A stretch of DNA of 64,000 nt, taken from assembly GCF_042477335.2 (NCBI RefSeq), contig NC_091245.1, positions 33,304,501 through 33,368,500 on the forward strand, given 5' to 3'. Numbering within the stretch: position 1 is the first letter of the stretch; each line of letters opens with the position of its first letter. This document shows positions 59,247 through 64,000 of this stretch, in pieces. The notes beneath the pieces were generated by a model. That model was not told the origin of the DNA. It did not search any database and saw only the letters and a list, made by a program, of their open reading frames with translations. The stretch comes from Ovis canadensis. Taxonomy: Eukaryota; Chordata; Mammalia; Artiodactyla; Bovidae. The translations under genes were made by a program, and so were the position numbers.

Positions 59247-61380
59247 TTCAGTTCAGTTCAGTTCAGTCACTCAGTCGTGTCCGACTCTTTACGACCCCAT
59301 GAATCACAGCACGCCAGGCCTCCCTGTCCATCACCAACTCCCAGAGTTCACTCAAACTTATGTCCATCGAGTCGATGATGCCATCCAGCCATCTCATCCT
59401 CTGTCATCCCCTTCTCCTCCTGCCCTCAATCCCTCCCAGCATCAGGGTCTTTTCCAGTGAGTCAACTCTTCGCATGAGGTGGTCAAAGTACTGGAGTTTC
59501 AGCTTTAGCTCCAAAGAACACCCAGGACTGATCTTCTTTAGGATGGACTGGTTGGATGTCTTTGCAGTCCAAGGGACTCTCAAGAGTCTTCTCCAACACC
59601 ACAGTTCAAAAGCATCAATTCTTTGGCGCTCAGCTTTCTTTACAGTCCAACTCTCACATCCATACATGACCCCTGGAAAAACCATAGCCTTGACGAGATG
59701 GACCTTTGTTGCCAAAGTAATATCTCTGCTTTTTAATATGCTATCTAAGTTGGTCATAACTTTCCTTCCAAGGAGTAAGCGTCTTTTAATTTCATGGCTG
59801 CAGTCACCATCTACAGTCATTTTGGAGCCCCCAAAACTAATGTCTGACACTGCTTCCACTGTTTCCCCATTTATTTGCCATGAAGTGATGGGACCAGATG
59901 CCATGATCTTAGTTTTCTGAATGTTGAGCTTTAAGCCAACTTTTTCACTCTCCTCTGTCACTTTCATCAAGAGGCTTTTTAGGTCCTCTTCACTTTCTGC
60001 CATACGGGTGGTGTCATCTGCATATCTGAGGTTATTGATATTTCTTCCGGCAATCTTGATTCCAGCTTGTGCTTCTTCTAGCCTAGCGTTTCTCATGATG
60101 TACTCTGCATAGAAGTTAAATAAGTAGGGTGATAATATACAGCCTCGATGTACTCCTTTTCCTATTTGGAACCAGTCTGTTGTTCCATGTCCAGTTCTGA
60201 CTGTTGCTTCCTGACCTGCATATAGGTTTCTCAAGAGGCAGGTTAGGTGGTCTGGTATTCCCATCTCTTTCAGAATTTTCCACAGTTGATTGTGATCCAC
60301 ACAGTCAAAGGCTTTGGCATAGTCAATAAAGCAGAAATAGATGTTTTTCTGGAACTCTTGCTTTTTCGATGATCTATCAGATGTTGGCAATTTGATCTCT
60401 GGTTCCTCTGCCTTTTCTAAAACCAGCTTGAACATCTGGAGGTCACAGTTCATGTATTGTTGAAGCCTGCTTGGAGAATTTTGAGCATTACTTTACTAAC
60501 GTGTGAGATGAGTGCAATTGTGGGCTAGTTTGAGCATTCTTTGGCATTGCCTTTCTTTGGGATTGGAATGAAAATGGACCTTTTCCAGTCCTGTGGCCAC
60601 TGCTGAGTTTTCCAAATTGGCTGGCATATTGGGTGCAGCACTTTCACAGCATCTTTCAGGATTTGAAACAGCTCAACTGGAATTCCATCACCTCCACTAG
60701 CTTTGTTGATAGTGATGCTTTCTAAGGCCCACTTGACTTCACATTCCAGGATGTCTGGCTCTAGATGAGTGATCACACCATCATGATTATCTGGGTCATG
60801 AAGCTCTGTTTTGTACAGTTCTCCTGTGTATTCTTGCCACCTCTTCTTAATATCTTCTGCTTCTGTTAGGTCCATACCATTTCTGTCCTTTATTTAGCCC
60901 ATCTTTGCATGATATGTTCCCTTGGTATCTCTAATTTTCTTGAAGAGATCTCTGGTCTTTGCCATTCTGTTGTTTTCCTCTATTTCTTTGCATTAATCAC
61001 TGAGGAAGGCTTTCTTTCTCTTCTTGCTATTCTTTGGAACTCTGCATTCAGATGCTTATATCTTTCCTTTTCACTTCTCTTCTTTTCACAGCTATTTGTA
61101 AGGCCTCCTTAGACAACCATTTTGCTTTTTTGCATTTCTTTTCCATGGGGATGGTCTTGATCCCTGTCTCCTGTACAATGTCATGAACCTCCATCCATAG
61201 TTCCTCAGGCACTCTGTCTATCAGATCTAGTGATAAACCTATTTCTCACTTCCATTGTATAATTATAAGGGATTTGATTTAGGTCATACCTGATTGGTCT
61301 AGTGGTTTTCCCTACTTTCCTCAAGTTAAGTCTGAATTTGGTAATAAGGAGTTCATAATCTGAGCCACAGTCAGCTTGGT
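59247..61380 (-). mobile_element. BovB LINE, longest copy in the window
   Basis: Antisense BovB from (TTCAG)n at 59247 through the RT and the upstream linker region ('CATTTCTTTTCCATGGGG', about 61133) to about 61380. Roughly 2.1 kb of a family of about 3-3.3 kb, so still 5' truncated. Possible short target repeat AATAAG (59240-59245 and 61396-61401), weak. The 5' boundary coincides with an 18-bp palindrome (61375-61392). Confidence 0.93.
59404..60875 (-). pseudogene. BovB reverse transcriptase, longest remnant
   Basis: Two long minus-strand blocks. 60525-60875 (116 codons) holds the RT N-terminal part, with 'KASGGDGIPVELF' and 'WPQDWKRSIFIPIPKKGNA' (RT-0/1-like region). 59404-60453 (349 codons) holds motif A FIDYAKAFD (residues 42-50), GCILSP (104-109) and catalytic YADD (144-147), then the C-terminal 'YGCESWTVKKAE' and 'WCWRRLLRVPWTAK' blocks typical of BovB. 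Breaks are a gap or frameshift between the blocks (60454-60524), a short loss before EFQKN (residue about 33), and CGA to TGA after GRRRRG at the 3' side. No endonuclease domain remains. RT chemistry is family knowledge; this copy is inactive. Confidence 0.9.
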
Positions 61381-61428
61381 AACATTACCAAGGGCAATAA
61401 GGAGGTCAGAGTCAGGATGGATCATCAT

Positions 61429-61443
61429 CAGAAAAAAAAAAAA
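61429..61443 (+). repeat. A-rich run
   Basis: Simple poly-A run of 14-15 bases. Confidence 0.7.
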
Positions 61444-61683
61444 AAGACTTAAAAGAAAGGGCCCTAGGCAGATGCTATACTGGGCTGTCCACAGCTGCTG
61501 GAAATTCTGGGGACTAACTCTGTTTCAGCTGGTAGATAGAGAAGGAAACTTGAAATGGATCTTGTTTTGTAGTGGATGGAAAGCAATGTTAAAGAAACAT
61601 GTATAAATCAAAGGATGGCTCCAGGCATTGAAAGTTCTGCTTTAATTTCAGGTTCCATATCTCTCCTGAAGGGTGATCTTGGT

Positions 61684-61825
61684 TGTTGTTGTTCAGTCAC
61701 TAACTGAACAACAGTTAACAGTCTAACTCTTTGTGACCCCACCGACTACAGCACTTCAGGCTCCTCTCTCTTCCACTATCTTCCAGCTCAAATTCATGTC
61801 CATTGAGTTGGTGATGCTATCTAAA
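61684..61825 (-). mobile_element. BovB LINE 3' end, older copy with palindromic insertion
   Basis: Antisense 3' end of the GTTGTTCAG-type subfamily: 'GTTGTTGTTCAGTCAC', then after an insertion 'CTAACTCTTTGTGACCCC' to 'CATTGAGTTGGTGATGC'. The insertion makes a perfect 10-bp inverted repeat at 61688-61712. Confidence 0.88.
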
Positions 61826-61827
61826 CA

Positions 61828-61930
61828 AGTGACCTTGGGACAGTTAATTAACCATCCTGAACCTTGGTTTTCTTATCGAAAAAGTGGGCACATTTTTGGA
61901 GGATCCCAAAGGCAACTATATAGTGAAATT
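61828..61930 (+). mobile_element. MIR SINE core
   Basis: 'AAGTGACCTTGGGACAG', 'TTAATTAACCATCCTGAACC', 'TGGTTTTCTTATCGAAAAAG'. The head is missing, apparently at the BovB junction. Confidence 0.7.
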
Positions 61931-62079
61931 TTTAAAGCCTTATAGGCACGTTATTCTGAAGAAGACAGCAGCCCTTAAATACATAATCAGCCTTAAGAAA
62001 GAAAGGCTGCGCAGCTGTTAACTCATATTTGCTAATTGATTTGTTGTCTGTGATCCTTGGCTGGAACCTGGGCCTCTGT

Positions 62080-62835
62080 CACATTTAACTTAGACTATAT
62101 TCTGAATGGATCCATTCCCCTGCCTCTCTCAGTCCAAGCCACCAGCAGTTCTTGACCAGGTCACTCATTTAGAGTCCAACTAGTCTTACTGCTTTTCTCT
62201 CTGCTTCTTTACCCCACTACAAGGTAGATCATGTCACTTACCTGCTTGCAATCTATTAGATGTTTCCAGCTGCTTTTACAGTTAAATCCAAACTTTCCGC
62301 AAAGGGCCTAAAGCACCATCATGTTCAGGGCCTTGCGGACCCCACCAGCCCCATCTAATACTCTTCCCTCTGCTGCTGACTGCCCTTGCGCCTCATCGTT
62401 GCCACACTGCCCTCCTTCTCTCTGTGTCTCAGCCATGCTGCCCCTACCTCAGGGCCCTGGCACCAGCTCTTCCCTTCATCCATGATGCACTCCCTGTAAG
62501 TGTTCACATGGCTACTCCTTCTCATTTTCAATCTTGGTGCAAATATCTATTTCTCATTTTCAATCTTGGTGCAAATATCTATTTAGAAAGAATCTCCCTG
62601 GTGAATGCCCCCAGTTTGCCCTGAACTCCATCACATTGATTTATTTCTTTGTGGTCACTATTTGATACTGTTTAGGGTTAGTCATTTTTTCTTTTACTTT
62701 CTGATGGCTGTCCTGCCTGACTACAGTGTAAATTCTAGCAGAGCAGAGGCCTTATCTTACTATCTCATTATTCCCAGGCTTAAAAACAGGCCTGGCACAT
62801 AGTTGGCATTTGGTCAATATTTATGAAAGGTACAA
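62080..62835 (+). mobile_element. L2 LINE 3' end, well preserved
   Basis: Long L2 3' region: 'CCATCATGTTCAGGGCCTTG', 'CTACCTCAGGGCCCTGGCAC', 'AAGAATCTCCCTGGTGAATG', 'CAGAGCAGAGGCCTTATC' and terminal 'CTGGCACATAGTTGGCATTT'. It contains the 2 x 32-bp tandem duplication at 62521-62584. Confidence 0.88.
62521..62584 (+). repeat. Perfect tandem duplication, 2 x 32 bp
   Basis: Unit 1 (62521-62552) and unit 2 (62553-62584) are identical, starting CTCATTTTCAATC and ending AAATATCTATTT. Ancient L2 sequence around it is diverged, so the duplication itself must be recent. Confidence 0.97.
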
Positions 62836-62839
62836 ATAA

Positions 62840-63734
62840 ATATTACTAATTATGGAACTGTGAGATAATGGGGGCAGCCACATGGAGAAGGAACACAGCA
62901 AGCCTCTCCTAGATGTTCTCTCTGATTGCTGGGGGTCGGGGAAATGGGGATGAGAGGAGGGCTTGCCTGAAATCAATTTAATCAGTTATGCCTGCCAAAC
63001 CAATCCAGCCTGGAGCCTCTTAGCTAGCATCCCACTAGTACCAAAAGACAAATAGCAAAACTGCTCATGAGAGAAGGGGGGAAATGAGCTAGAGTTGCAT
63101 GTCCATAACAAGCCATCAGATTCTACAGCAGTCTTCGGTGACTCCTGGGAATCCAGATACCAAAGGAGGCAGGTGAGGATGATGCAGAGAGGAGGCTGGA
63201 GGAAAGGAGATGGGAGGTGGTCTAGATAAATAACAGGACAAGAGCCAGAAATCAGAGGTGTAGTTTTTATATCCCCTGGCCACTTCAAGTGCTCTGAGCA
63301 AAACAGCATCTCCAACCCAAAATACCAAGAGATTTAAAGGTTGCTGCTGATCATGTAAAAGTACCCAGGCCAGGTCAGTGGCCTGAAAATTTCAAATCTT
63401 CCTTTCCTGCTTTTCCGTGGCCATGTCTTACTGGCTTCTGATGTCACAGAGCAGGCCCTGCCCTTTCCAGTCTGATGCCCTTCCCGAGTGCCCTTCTCTC
63501 TTGGGAAAAGGAGGACACCGGGGCCTTCCCTACTGCTGTCAAGCCTTGAGGTCAATTGGTTCAGTGGCCATGGGACCTGTGCATGACATTGCCCACGGGC
63601 AGAGATGAGCTCCTGTTCAGATGGTCCCAGAGAGAGGGCCAATTGACTGTGCCATGTCCAGAGAACAATCTGGGCCTCTGGCAGTGATTAAACAGAATTA
63701 ATCAGCTCTTCCTGTCATGGAAATCCCTTTTCAT
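62840..63734. other. Repeat-poor interval
   Basis: No repeat or exon recognised. 63620-63720 contains 'GTGATTAAACAGAATTAATC' (63683-63702), an AT-rich TAAT/ATTA core in otherwise mixed-composition DNA. Open frames on the minus strand (about 100 codons) have no recognised domain. Confidence 0.4.
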
Positions 63735-63900
63735 GGGATCCTCTGGATTTAGAGGTGTTTAGGCTCCACCCCTTGTTGGCTGTGTAACTCCAGGCATGGC
63801 CCAGGACGCTCCTGAACTTCCCCTGCTTCTTGCTGTACAAGCAGGATAACACTTTGTACACTCGCTTCCCACAGTGGTCGTGAGACAGAAAGTGCTCTGT
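63735..63900 (+). mobile_element. MIR SINE, diverged
   Basis: 'TTGTTGGCTGTGTAACTCC', 'CTCCTGAACTTCCCCTGC', 'GCAGGATAACACTTTGTAC' and 'GTCGTGAGACAGAAAGTGC' in sense MIR order. Confidence 0.6.
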
Positions 63901-63914
63901 TGAATGTATCACAT

Positions 63915-64000
63915 TGCTCCTGAGATGTCCGCTCTCAAATCTGTCTTCTCTGTTGGATTATGAGATTCTTGAGGACAGGAGCAATTTCTCAGGACACTGG
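63915..64000 (+). mobile_element. L2-type 3' fragment running off the window
   Basis: 'GATTATGAGATTCTTGAGG' and 'ACAGGAGCAATTTCTCAGG' resemble the terminal L2 block. The window ends inside it. Confidence 0.5.

Overview
This window is mammalian nuclear DNA from a ruminant (Pecora; cattle-like, though sheep, goat or deer cannot be excluded from sequence alone). The evidence is the repeat content. It carries many BovB (RTE-clade) LINE fragments encoding a recognisable reverse transcriptase. It also carries Bov-tA SINEs (a tRNA-Glu-like head joined to a BovB-derived tail), Bov-A/Bov-A2 SINEs with (AGC)n tails, CHR-type artiodactyl SINEs and artiodactyl L1 3' UTRs. Older mammalian layers (MIR, L2, MER5A, L1M) lie beneath them. 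I found no convincing protein-coding exon, rRNA, tRNA gene, CpG-island promoter or bacterial-type feature. Every long open frame either falls in a transposon or is low complexity. The window is best read as an intergenic region or a large intron.

Layout. 1-1.8 kb is repeat-poor. 1.8-6.1 kb is a repeat cluster with a BovB copy (3683-4906). 6.1-8.0 kb is largely unique and looks like candidate conserved non-coding DNA. 8.0-9.6 kb holds a nested Bov-A2 in Bov-tA, an LTR fragment, MIR and MER5A. 9.65-12.0 kb is mostly unclassified. 12.0-17.4 kb holds a MER5A > L1 > Bov-tA nest, L2/SINE nests and an (AGC)n microsatellite. 18.9-21.2 kb is an antisense L1 split by a BovB. 22-28 kb is sparse, with two very short L1 insertions, a degenerate ACC/ATC-triplet repeat and an LTR with intact TATA and AATAAA signals. 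28.6-31.7 kb is a long antisense L2 broken by MIR, a probable LTR, CHR, L1 and Bov-A. 32-41 kb alternates MIR/SINE clusters with three repeat-poor blocks (34.1-35.1, 35.5-36.9, 39.9-41.1 kb), the best places to look for regulatory elements. 41-48 kb holds L1/MIR remnants and a BovB inside a BovB. 49.6-51.0 kb is a complete-3'-end BovB. 51-59 kb is mixed SINE, MIR and L1M. 59.2-61.4 kb is the longest BovB copy, with the longest reverse-transcriptase frame (349 codons). 62.1-62.8 kb is an L2 3' end carrying a perfect 32-bp tandem duplication. The remainder is largely unique.

No genes work together here. What the sequence records is a stratigraphy of insertions: MIR, L2 and MER5A are interrupted by L1 and CHR, then by BovB, then by Bov-tA and Bov-A2. 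Many junctions can be resolved by target-site duplications (TSDs). No undescribed gene system is visible. The most informative locus is 45284-47283, where one BovB contains a second that has the structure expected from twin priming. Repeat family names are from recognition of the sequence, not from a database search.
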